In this document: one piece after another, positions 1-11,450 of the stretch
Layout: each line of letters begins with the position of its first letter
Numbering within the stretch: position 1 is the first letter of the stretch
From: Anoplopoma fimbria
Lineage: Eukaryota; Chordata; Actinopteri; Perciformes; Anoplopomatidae
Direction: 5' to 3'
Length of the DNA stretch: 64,000 nt
Assembly (NCBI RefSeq): GCF_027596085.1
Contig: NC_072452.1
Coordinates: 9,126,790-9,190,789, forward strand
Notes under the pieces: model-generated
Database searches by the model: none
Told to the model about the DNA's origin: nothing
The model's input: only the letters and a program-made list of their open reading frames with translations
Program-made: the position numbers and the translations under genes

Positions 1-755
1 TAGTACTTCTTGAAGAGGTGAGTTTTCAGCCTGCGCCGAAAGATGGGCAGTGACTCTGCTGTCCTGACGTCAGTGGGGAGTTCATTCCACCACTGAGGGG
101 CCAGGACAGAAAAAAGCTGTGACCGGGTGGATCGGCCGCAGGGACCTCTGAGCGACGGGGCAACCAATCGCCCCGAGGCAGCAGAGCGAAGTGGTCGGGC
201 GGGGGTGTAGGGCTTGACCAAGGCCTGGAGATAGGAAGGAGCTGTTCCTTTCACTGCCCTGTAGGCTAGCACCAGAGTCTTAAACTGGATGTGAGCTCTT
301 ACAGGGAGCCAGTGTAGGGAACGGAGAAGGGAAGTTGTGTGGGAGAACTTGGGGCGATTGAACACCAGACGTGCTGCAGCTTTCTGGACAAGCTACAGAG
401 GTCTGATGGCCGACGCCGGGGCTCCGGCAAGTAGTGAGTTGCAGTAGTCCAGGCGGGAGATGACCAGAGCCTGGATGAGCACCTGCGCCGTCTCGTCAGT
501 GAGGAAGGGGTGAATCCTCCTGATGTTGTAGAGGAGGAATCTGCAGGAGCATGTGACCGATGCAATGTTTGCTGAGAACGACAGGTGGTCGTCCAGGGTC
601 ACACCCAGATTCCTCACAGTCCGAGTTGGCGTCACCACGGCATCGTCAATGGTGATGGACAGGTCTCGGTGCGGGCAACCCTTCCCCGGGAGGAACAGTA
701 GCTCGGTTTTGTCCAGGTTGAGCTTCAGGTGGTGTGTCGCCAACCATGACAACAA
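1..755 (-). mobile_element. 5'-truncated L2/CR1-type LINE, C-terminal reverse transcriptase part, cut by the window edge
   Basis: Read on the - strand, this encodes the last part of a non-LTR retrotransposon reverse transcriptase. Visible pieces are LATHHLKLNLDKTELLF, NLGVTLDDHLSFSANI, SRLDYCNSLLAG and, near the left edge, a closing FRRRLKTHLFKKY. This pattern (LGV..D..LSF...I, then SRLDYCNSLL, then a basic RRLKTHLF tail) is typical of the Jockey/CR1/L2 clade. Endonuclease and catalytic RT domains are missing, so the copy is 5'-truncated. It is dead: a TAG at 393-395 replaces the GAG codon seen in the second copy (37882-38836). The 3' UTR and insertion site lie outside the window. The L2 versus CR1 assignment is from memory. 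Confidence 0.82.
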
Positions 756-1369
756 AGAAATAAAACAGCAATTTTAAATGTTCATAAACCTAAGCAAGTT
801 GTGACTGTACATACACACAGCCAAACCTCATCCATTGTCAGACTTGTCACATCATAAAATTGTGAAAAAGTGATTGACTGTTCCAACAATTATTTCCAAC
901 CGTTTTGAATGGCAAAGACAAATGATGATGACCTTGGGTTGGAAAGCTATGCTGTTGATCCTGTATTAGTATCTAAGATATCAATATGTGGGATTCTCAG
1001 ACATATCTTAGTTCAGTAATCTGGATGGCGGTTGTACAATCTCCATAAGAGCAGTAAACACCAACATGCACTAAAGGCACGCGTCAACAGAGGAAAGAGA
1101 AGCTCTGATTACAACACACAAAGAGGTAGACATATCTCCGCTATGTCCTTATATAGACAATAGTTTTTTGATGGTATATTACAACACAGTCTCACAGCAA
1201 TTTGTGAAAACGCAATCTATTGGTTTCGTGTACAGGGACATAAATTGTTTTTTTCATTTTCTTGGAATGGCTTTTTCTGGGACGACATTAGGTTAAAAAC
1301 AAAAGTTAAGTCTAGGCAACAAAACCACTTATTCAGGTTATGGAAAAACATCTTGGCTGGCAAATCGAG
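756..1369. other. Intergenic, no feature recognised
   Basis: AT-rich sequence with stops in all frames. I see no exon-like stretch, RNA gene or clear repeat here. Confidence 0.5.
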
Positions 1370-2150
1370 CTATTTACATCACTTTAGTCTGCAGAAACGC
1401 ATGAATATAGAACTCTCTGAAATTGTTTCATAATTAAAAATATTTAGTTAGTTTGATTTTTATATTATATGGTAAACCTTCCAAAAGGACCGAAAATGAA
1501 TAATGCCAACTAGGTATAGATAAACATCTAAATCAGCCTTTCTCCACAGCTGCCTACATGCTGTATGAAGGCCTGCCTCTCAGTTGATCCGCTCTCTTTA
1601 CAGTCATATGAAGCTGGAGGGTCTACTCTCTAAAACCAGGTCAGCAGTGAACTGCACGCCCCTATTCTGCTTTTTTCATCACTTTAGTTGGCAGAAACAC
1701 ATGAATATAGACCTTTCTGCTGCAATGCCAGATCAGGCCAAAGGCGTACAGTTGGGGGGGGGCCAATGGCTCCTTCCCCACTTCCTAGCCCCCTACAGCT
1801 GGCCGCCTTGCCTCGGACCACACCCTTTTCTGAGCTATGGTCTCATCTATACACCTGTAAAAACTGCATTTGCACAGTTGTGACACTATCGCGTTGACAA
1901 ATATGACGGACAGAAAGTGCAGCAAAATACTGAATAACCACCTCTGTGGTAGTTTTCACTACAGTTTCCACAACCAAATATAGCCAGGATGTGAAAACAT
2001 TGTTGCTGGTAATATTGACATGAATGCACGCCATAGATAAATATCTTCTTTAGCATATCTCCACACAGCTGCTTACATACTGAATGGAGACCTTCCCTTT
2101 CAGTTGATTCGCTTTCTTTACCCTCATATGATGATAGAGGGTGTGCGTTC
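1370..2150. repeat. Mosaic of diverged direct duplications
   Basis: Two segments each occur twice in the same orientation. About 46 bp at 1376-1421 (core catcactttag, then gcagaaac, then catgaatataga) recurs at about 1677-1722. About 100 bp at roughly 1516-1640 (core atagataaa, ctccaca, cagctg, cttacat, cagttgat, ctctttac, catatga) recurs at roughly 2034-2150. The offsets differ (about 300 and about 510 bp), so this is not a simple tandem array. It looks like decayed copies of one low-copy repeat. An 8-9 bp G run lies near 1754-1762. Confidence 0.55.
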
Positions 2151-2519
2151 CCTCCACAGTCCCAGATTTAAGTGACGATTGAAGTAATAAAATCAATACA
2201 AAGCCAAAGAAATCGGAATCCAATTGGTTTTCAGATGCTTTGTTTTTATTAAAGTGCTCTGATTTCACTTTCTTTTCTTCTTTGAGACTTTGAAAGGAGC
2301 TGTGCCAGTTGAGTCCCTGCTCTGAATAGTCAAGGCTCCTCTAAGTTGTCTGATGGCGCAACAACTCTGTTAAGTGAACATTTATTGCTCTCTATGTCGA
2401 GAGTAAAACTTTAAAAATCAATCCTATAAGTGAAAGTGAGCCAAAAGGCCTTTTTAATTGCAGACACTTTGACTTGTCATAGCAGGACAAGCACAGGTGA
2501 AACAAATTTAGTTAACGAT

Positions 2520-2807
2520 GACTCAGTTTCATTAAGTGTCGTTAGCCATGCCAGTGAGCCAGCGTGCACAATACCAGCATCTTGAAAATATAGCTCCGCT
2601 ACATTGAATGCACTCGTTTTTAAATAATTTACCCTTGTGTGTTTCCTGCTGTAATGAGCTAAAATGTCAGCTGTGAGAAGAGAACTCTAACATTGGAATA
2701 ATTTGTTGAGCAAGTTTGAGGCATGACTGAGTTAAAGCATGGAGGACTTTAGCAGAACCATTAGACGGTCTACTGGTACTTTAACTCTGCTTTACCTTTC
2801 CACTGGT

Positions 2808-2855
<48 letters not shown>

Positions 2856-3355
2856 CACAATTTAGTTTGACATCTGTGCACGGACAGTTTGTTTCCTCCG
2901 TTGTCCTCTACAGTGTTCTGCTAGCAGCAGCGTGGATTCTGCTCAGCACTATCACACTTTGAAAATGCGATTTAAGCATCCAGACTGAGACGTAGAAATC
3001 TGGTTGGAAGCGATTTTCAAACCAGGATCTGATTTGCAAAAAAAATGCATTAAATTTTAAAATCTAAAAATTTTAGCTGACAGTCTTTCAAATAGTGAAA
3101 CTGATAATGCCTGAATTCCATTTAGCTGCTTCAGTTTCAGCATCCTGACTCTGGTATTGTCAGCGGACATGTTGACTCATTATAATGGAAAAACGCAAGT
3201 GTCATTATAAAGTTAACAGTTGTTTTTTTCAAGTGTCTCAGTAAGTAATGACAGTGACAGTGAGCTAGCATGCACAATACCAAGACCCTGAAACTGAGGC
3301 AGCTAAATGGAATCCAGCCATCTCCATTTTATTATTTACACTTTTTTCCTACTGT
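2520..3355. repeat. Direct plus inverted copies of one low-copy repeat
   Basis: A segment near 2550-2650 (core gtgagccagcgtgcacaata) recurs at about 3260-3350 as gtgagctagcatgcacaata. Inside the same region, about 3107-3162 contains ccatttagctgcttcagttt, whose reverse complement, with few mismatches, is found at about 3285-3320, giving a stem of roughly 50 bp with a loop of about 110 bp. The unit is therefore present as a direct pair plus a partial inverted copy. I do not recognise the family. Confidence 0.5.
2812..2854. repeat. (AT)n microsatellite
   Basis: About 21 uninterrupted AT dinucleotides lie inside the larger repeated region. Confidence 0.95.
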
Positions 3356-6300
3356 GTCTTGATCACTGTATATCCATAAATGATGATGTTTCATCAATAA
3401 TATGTCTTTCAATTTCAGTCCACTGACTTGTCAGCGAGATTGTTCTAATGGCGAATACTTCTTGGCATCATCAGCGTAGCTATGTAGTTACTTACGCACA
3501 CAACGTTACCACAGCAACCCATGCCGATAGGTCGGTGATATCTGATCACACAAATAACGTTGCAAACGTAGCCAAACTGTCTTCTGTGAAAAGGGCCTAC
3601 TCTGGGAGTCTCCTGTTGCTCCAGACATGCCGCTCCACACCTGCCCACCAACTGTCACTAATGAGTTTCCTGCCTCAGCTCATCATCTGACCCAGCTGTT
3701 CCTTGTCAGCAATCAGTCCCAGTTTGCAGTCTGCCTGCATATGCCACATTGTTTCCTTGTTAACTACCATTCCTCCTTTAAGATATTTTTATCACACTTG
3801 TTCAGCCTTTTAAATCTCCTTCTTGGAATCATAATTGTGATCCAGGGTTAAACTAAGCTTTCATCAGCATGAGCTATTAGTCATTGATCATTACCACATT
3901 CATTTAAAGAACCTAGTGCATATCCCACATTAGATGGGAAAGAGAGTGCTGTTCTTCAAGCAGAGATGAAGAACTTTCAAGGTTTTTTTTCAATGTGAAA
4001 TAAATGGAACAAATGAAAGCTTGATGGAAAAATCACTAATGATCAACTCTTTCTCTCCTTTCTGATCTTCAAAAGGAATAAAGGCAGAGTGGCACCAGGG
4101 AGAGAGAGGAGGATGAGTGACACGCAGCACTGGGGTTTATGAAGTTATTATTTTAAAACACTAGCATTAACAATTTCACTGATGAGAGATACAGGTAGTA
4201 CACAACATAAACCATTAACCCTTAATGAGAAAGAATGTAATAGCCAAGTTGGAGTACTGTGATGATATTCTTGACTTGCCACAAAGTGAAGTTGAATTAT
4301 GTGTTTGATACAAATCACAATAATTAAATGACACTTATTCTTTAGAAATGCTACACAAAGCACATCTAAATTAAATATATTTCTCATGCTTTTAGAGTAA
4401 GAATCATGGTTGGTACAGAAATAGTTGCAGGGGGGGCAGAAGGTTGAAGAAGATTATTAACATCGTTTTCGATCACAACTCAAAACCTTGGCCAAAGGAA
4501 AACATAAACCCATCTGAAAAGGTTTTCAAAACAAACTAAAGAATATCAATCAGTTGACATGTCACTGATAGGAGTCAAAAACATCCCAGGCAGAGGAGGT
4601 TTGTTGGTGATTTGACAACAGACCACTTTTTTGTATTTATTTTGTTCCTGCAAACTATTTTAAAATAAAAGACTGAGCTCCATACAAGTTTCTGTTGTCA
4701 TGAAGACACCTTAATCAGGGTAACTGATTGACATGACATGATAAAGAATACAAATGTCATGTTTTCCTTTCCATGTCCAGTAGAACCAAATACGTTTGAC
4801 ACTAAGTGTCCTTGTGGCAAACAAAACACACCTATCTTTGTTCATCGACAAACAAAGAATATGCGGCTAAAAGGCATTTTCTTTTTCACATCTAACAATG
4901 TGAAACATGTTCAGGTTTTCACGACTAGAAATCAGCATTAAGAGACAATGTTCACTAATCATAACTAAGTAAACACAATCGATTGTTGTCGATTGTTAGC
5001 AGGTAAGTAACAAGTTAGGTGCAATCTTTTGTTTTCTGAATTTTACATTATCCCTTCATGTTCTCTCCTGCATGTAAGGAATCAGAGACTTAATATTTAT
5101 AACCACATTCGTTTTGCCTTCTAAGAACATATTGTGGTCTGAATCAATAGACTTTTTTACATGAAAGAAGCACAGATAAACTGCGGGTTATTCCCCACTT
5201 TGTCAGAGAACACGATGTTGTTGTGATCGTTAATTCTCAGAAAAGAAGTCTCTCGTGAAGTGAGGCATTTGTAACATCGGAGTAGATATGCAGTTACTTA
5301 ACAAAGGACTGGATTCACCACATTGTGTGAATGTATCCCGCTCGATCCCCTGAAGGGGCGGCAGAAGGAGATCATATGATTGTCCACAAGATCTGTGTCA
5401 TCCAGCAGTCAGGGGAGAACAAAACAAGCCCGACAGGACGAGCGCTATGGTCAGACTCCCCAGATTCAAAGCGCCTGTCAAAGCGCATTTGGTTTTAGAT
5501 TCGAACAAACATAAAGTAATCCAACTTGAGTTTGCCGTGAGTTGCATTACTCACTACAATCTGATCATAAACATGACTTGATGTAGATGAAAGTTCATAT
5601 TGACATAACGGTCCCACTTGGGAGTGAGTCATAATCTGATCGACCGTCTAATCAGAGGAAACTGCACATTATAATGGAAACTTGCATGGGAGTGCACACA
5701 CAGGGGACATTATTTCTAGATGTTATGACAGAAGAAAACAACCTTAAGGCCTTGGTGTGGTTTCAGACTGATGTATTATTAGAATGCTGTCACAATCATT
5801 TTGTTCTTCATTATTTTGTTGATGTTTTCATACATATACATACATGTGAAGTTCATGTGAAGAGAAAAACATTCCCTGGTTATTTAGAAATGAAAAATTG
5901 GCCTTCATAGCCAGAGGAGATATGCAAATGAGGCTGCAAACCAATGGGAATCCCCCAAACAACACTGTAGGACTGTACTTTGACACTGAACTCTCCTCAG
6001 CTCGTGTTGACCTTTCCCATTGTGTTCGTGACATGTCTGATGCCTCGGAACACAATGGATGCATCACAAGTCCCTTATTTGATATTATCTCGCTCCGTGT
6101 CTCTCACTTGAACTGGAGGTTGTTCTGGTCCGCCATCTAGAAGGCCGTCTCATATTTGTTATTCTGGTCTGAGGAGAGAGGATCAAGGAGTGAGGAGGGA
6201 CGACTGACACGCGCCCTCATTGTTTAGCAGTTATTTGATTGATCGAACTGATTGGATACAATTCTTAATATCATAAAATGTCATGCCGGAGTGACGAGAG

Positions 6301-9300
6301 ATCACAGATTTAACTCAAGTGTATCCCTCCTAAATTGAGCGTTTTCTGATTCTCTGTTTTCTTAAAAAAAGGTGGTAATTGTAGGTCTGAACAACAAAAG
6401 GATCACAAACTTTATTTGTTTATTAAAAATATTTGTGTTTTCATGATCTGTTATTTTCCCCATTAACTTTTATTACGGATCCAATTAAAGTCAGAAAGAG
6501 CAGTTCTGTCATAAAAAAAATGTCTTCCATAATTTATTGCCATTTCATTTCAGTCACGTGAGGTTGATAATTCCTGTGCTCCAGGTTTTAAATGACTAAC
6601 ATCATTTAAATTTTCCTCGACACATTTAGCCTAATAAATAATTAGATAACAGAGAAGAAACATGCAATGATCACTGGATGACTTTATCAATATTAGTGCA
6701 ATACACATCAAAAAATACGTTGTTCCAGATGACGCTTCAGTGGAAAGGATGTCTCATTTCTCTAAAAACATACTGCTCTCCAGATCACAAACTTTTACTT
6801 TCAGTTCATACTCCACCTGCCCTCACAAAGTAGTGCATGCAGTAACATTCAACTGGGAGTACTTGGTCATAACATTGCACCCTGAACTTTGACCCTCTTG
6901 CTCATATATCGCCTCTACAGAGGATTTCGGGTCTGAATGGCCAGAAAAGCATGATGGCTTGCATACTGCACAATTTCGACCCCATGAAGTAGGACATCCT
7001 GGTATTTTTGTCAAACTGCATTGGACATACTAAAAAGCTTTTCTGGCCTACTAAATGGTATGGTACCATGGGTTTTGGAACACACAGATTTCTTGTTACC
7101 TCTTTACTCGCATGGTTTCTCCATGCCTCCCTGGTGGGAGGGACTTAGATGTAAGGAAAAGACGCAAGTGAGGAAAATGCAATTTCTTTCTCTAAATGTG
7201 AATAATAAACTTAAAGAGGAACTAAACCCCAGAGTTTTGGCTGAAGCGCCTCCACCCTGCAATCAAAAAATAGCTAGCTGGATAGGGCTTGGCCTACATT
7301 ACTTTAACATATAGCCAGATGTCACCGTTTTTAAAGCTGAACTAGGCAACATCAACCTCTCTTTCGGCTGCCTTTTATCACTCTGCTAAGCCCCGCCCAC
7401 AAAATGATGGACCAAACATGCACTGCATTTTGCTGGGCTTGAAGGGGAACATCAAGGTTGACAATCGTTGTCACTGCAAACTTACATCTGTTCTGAGTGG
7501 TATTTATGTCAGATGCAGAAGCAAGAAACAACAGTATAAATTAGAGTAATTTGGGTGAGTGGTAGATTGCAGCATAAATAACACTTCAATCCAAATTTTA
7601 AATTGTGTCTTTTCAGGGTTTATTTATTCATTTACTTATGCTACCCAACCGTCCATGATGTTACCAGAGTTTTTAGTAACAGCGTAATAGGCTTACTGTA
7701 ACTAACTAAGTCAAAGAAGCCTATAGTAAAGTTCAGTTGTTGGTATATGTTTATTTCTAACATTAGAGATTCCAGAGCCCTGAAGACTAAGCAGGCTTTG
7801 TGACTGATGATCCTTTACATACTCCCGAAGGCCAGCACTGAGTTAGAGGGCAGGCCAGGGGACGGGGTTTGTGTCAGAGGGGCAAGAAGAGGTCAGGGTC
7901 AAGGTCGAGGTCAAGGGTCAGGGAGCACTACTAGCCACATTGACATGGCCTGAATTCAGTAGCTGAAAGCACAGTGCACTTAGGATGAACAGATATCCAT
8001 AACAGTTTATACTCTTTTGTAGCCTATAAATATTCAATGCATTTCAACAACTAAATAAACCAATCATCTCTATCTACTGTCATCACAGGACAGAATCCCT
8101 GCAATGCAACAGTGCCTGCAGCTACTGTAGATGTGACATTTAGAGTTGAAATGTTTTACTGATTAGTTGATTGACAGAAAAAAGTCTTACAATTTGAATA
8201 ATAGATTAACGGTCTAGTCATACATCAAGGATAATTGCTGTTTACCTTTTCAATTAGCTTATGCTAATCGCTGGTATTCAACCAGTTGAGGGCAATTGTT
8301 ATGCATATTCAAAACACAATATGTAGAATTCAAATACTCTTCACTAAAATGTCAAGATAAGATAACACCTCTAAATGCCCATATACATTATTTTTCAGCT
8401 GAAAGAAATGGTGTGGGGGTTAACATTGACCATAGCATGCAATTATCATGAGCAAGGATGAAGAGATGTTGATCTTATCTTTGACAAAAAAATCATATGA
8501 CATTTAAGGCATGTGATACTATTAAATGGGAACCAGACAGGGCAGGCTACTGTTTGTAGTTAACAACTGTGTGTTGTTACTTCATGTTTTTTCTCTGGAT
8601 TTGTGCTCAGCTTTGACATCAACAGACGCTTTTAGACTGGCTCTGTTGAATGTGCAGCACTAGCCAATGTACATCAAATTGCACAAATTAATTTATCTGC
8701 ACAATAACCTACTAATGTCTGGTCTGAAGTTTGTGGAAAATCTGATAAATAAACATTTTAATTATCTTAAAGGCCATTTTCTATAACGCACACAGACACT
8801 GGCAACTGGCATTTCAGCTCACATTTCCCTAATTCAGTTATGCCTCAGGCATACCAGCGCATCTATTCAATTAAAGATATTCTCAGAAAAGTTAGATAGA
8901 CGCTCTGCTATGTCCACGTTTTACCACTCATTAGCAAACAGCACTTATCACTCATCGTTTTCAGCCCCATGTCTAAAGACTTTAATTATGGACACAGAGG
9001 ACAGGATGTCCTCAGGTCTGTGTTCCTTGATGTGATATAAATGATTTGCTGTGGCAAGTCACTGATCAGTACAGTAAGAGTCTGTCTATTAAACGTAACT
9101 GTTTGGATCTGAAGTTTATTAAATCATCCAAATGAAATGTGGTGTGGAAAAATTGAAACACAATAATGTGTTCACGTATGGGCTGTATCTCCATGTGAGT
9201 GAGCACACTGTGTATTCTCTTGCTGCAGATGAATGGCTTTCTATATGTGCACATGAGTGATTCACGCAGTCAGTCACGTGAAAAAACTTATGTACACCAA

Positions 9301-9837
9301 GAGCGCTCTGTTCTCAGCCTTGAAGCGACACAAATAACCCAAGTCAATGAAAAACACAAACAATGGGGTGTTGAGGTTATATTGTTGGCAAGCACCTTTG
9401 ACACCCAGTGGCAAAGCATCCCCTTCGCCATGAAAACACTACTAACTAAATGCTACCTCCACAGATGGAACCGGCGCACATACTGTATAATGCATGAAGC
9501 AGCTCTAAGCTTCCCTTTCCCTCTCTACCTGAGCTGAGCAACCACATGTTCTCTCTCTAATGATGAAATCAGTGCAAACTCCTTAATCCTATAAAAAAAC
9601 TTCATGTCACATGGAATTACGTGTACTCTTCACTACAATGACAGCTCGACAGGACTGAAGGGTGAGACGGAAGAAGTGGAGGATGCTCAAATGCCACATG
9701 CAGTGACATCACAGTATGACACGCATTAGTCTACTTTTTTGACATTTACGCTTCATTGAATCAAAGTTGGATTACTCACTAGGCAAAGCAGGAGGAGCCT
9801 TTTGGGTATCAAGGGGAAATTGGATCTAGTAATTTAA
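3356..9837. other. Intergenic, no gene recognised
   Basis: Long AT-rich stretch with only short chance reading frames. I see no splice-bounded exon with recognisable protein similarity. Two parts have a base composition unlike their surroundings and may be old dispersed repeats: about 6815-7020 (reads like the end of a common fish repeat, with ctggtatttttgtcaaactg) and about 7210-7460 (starts aaagaggaactaaacccc). A G-rich, purine-biased stretch lies near 7850-7925. Confidence 0.45.
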
Positions 9838-10170
9838 AGGATTAGTTTGACATTTTGGGAAATAAACATACCTAATCTCAGGCTGAGAGTTAGATGTCAA
9901 GATCGTTACCACTCCTTTGTCTGTACGGTAAATATATAGCTTGAGCCAGCAGATGGTAAGGCTTAGTTTAGCATTAAACAAAAGAAACAAAAGGAAACGG
10001 CTAGCCTGGTTCCTTCCAAAGGTACCTAAATCTGCCTACCAACATCTCTGCAGCTCCCAAATTAACATATTCTACCTCTTTTATTTAATCCATGCAAAAA
10101 ACAAAGTATCAAAAAAGTAGTTTGTTGTTTTATGTGGCTTACTGTTTCTTAACGGGGAGCAGTTGCCAAC
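9838..10170. repeat. Dispersed teleost repeat starting near ggattagtttgacattttgg
   Basis: The run ggattagtttgacattttgg at about 9838-9857 (spanning the line break at 9840/9841), followed by gctgagagttagatg, tgtctgtacggtaaatat, gctagcctggt and tctgcctaccaacatctc, is a sequence order I recognise from memory as a very common percomorph interspersed repeat, probably a non-autonomous DNA transposon. A second copy is present in this window, split by a LINE (37857-39010), and begins with the same gacattttgggaaa motif. No coding capacity. Confidence 0.6.
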
Positions 10171-10374
10171 CAGTGAGGAATCCAAAAAGCTACAGGTAAG
10201 AAACAAGCCTGCACATAAACCACTGAGTATACCCCCGATATCAATATTCTCATCTATTACTCTGCAAGATCCTGAATACACATATTTACAAAAAAGCCAA
10301 TCTATTTGTATGAATAAATGAATGATTTTTGGAATATGAAACATTTAAACTGAATGGAAATGAAAGGATCCAAA

Positions 10375-11450
10375 TCAAGGGACAATATCAAAACCAAGAA
10401 TGCCATTATTACCAAGCGACAACCTCCAGCGCTAAAAAATGAAGCAAATTAGGATGGGCCAAAAACTGGAGTTCACCAAATGGCCCCTTGAGGCTGGTTA
10501 CAAAAGCAAGTAAATCCCCATAAACCTCCATAAAACTGTTATGGTCTCTGGTGCTAATTTCCCCGATCATGAAAACTGTACATGGTTGTGAATCTTTAAA
10601 TAACTCACCCGTTTAAATGCTAAGTTTTGCGTGACAAGCGGGTGCTGTCACAGCTGACTGCTAGGCGTCACTTCGGCTTATTTCAAGTGACTGAACTTGA
10701 CCTCTTGGCTGTGTTGATGCCTTTAAGACAATGTTTCATGTAATATTGGACAGAATATGAGTTGCTGTGTGATTAATTACGCTGGGCATCCTGCTGCCAA
10801 ATGTGCGGCAGTTGGATGACCTCCGTGTCCGCATAAGTTTCCAACGGGATATCAGGAACCGTGATATCCTTGTTTCACCGAAACTTGGCTAATCCTGAAG
10901 TTACGTTACCGATACATACCGAACTAACATTCTGATTTGAGTGAATAATGCACAATTGGAAGGAGGTGACATGATGAGTACAACCTGAAGTTGTACCTTG
11001 CAAGATTTCATATGACAAATACATTGATTGAGTTTGATCAAGTCTGTGATGCAGTTTGTTCAATGAGTGCAATTCTAGTATTATTTTAGTCACATAACGT
11101 TACAGCACTAATTAGCAGGTATCAGTGTCTGTGCTCATCAAAGATGGTTTATTAGCTTATTATACTAAAAGTACACTAAAGAGTCGACCGATCATTTCTT
11201 CTTTAAAAAAAGCCAGTTTTTTGCTAAGAAAAATGTATGTCTCTACAGTTGTAAACACCAATTACAGATGCTGCTAACTAAGACAGCTAGCGGCATCTGC
11301 CTCCACCCAGGCTTTCTCCTCCCCAGCTCCACCCTCTCGTCCAAATATGGCCATGATGGCGACGGCCAGGGCCACCCACTTTGAGCTTCACTTTGCCTCT
11401 TCGGAAACCTAGTGGTGACGGCCAAGCCATCAGGTAGAGAAGCCAATTTT
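10375..11450. repeat. Dispersed teleost repeat(s), composite block
   Basis: This contains gggccaaaaactggagttca followed by ccaaatggccccttgaggct and aaatccccataaacctcc, which I recognise as part of a widespread perch-like fish repeat. Its far end, ccaccctctcgtccaaatat followed by ggcgacggcc (about 11328-11370), fits the same family. The middle (about 10600-11250) is more diverged, and its boundaries are uncertain. The open frame on the - strand at 11243-11446 falls in the repeat and is not a gene. Confidence 0.5.

Noticed and set aside
5480..5515. gattcgaac resembling part of a tRNA T-loop
   Set aside because: No A box, acceptor stem or anticodon arm could be built around it.
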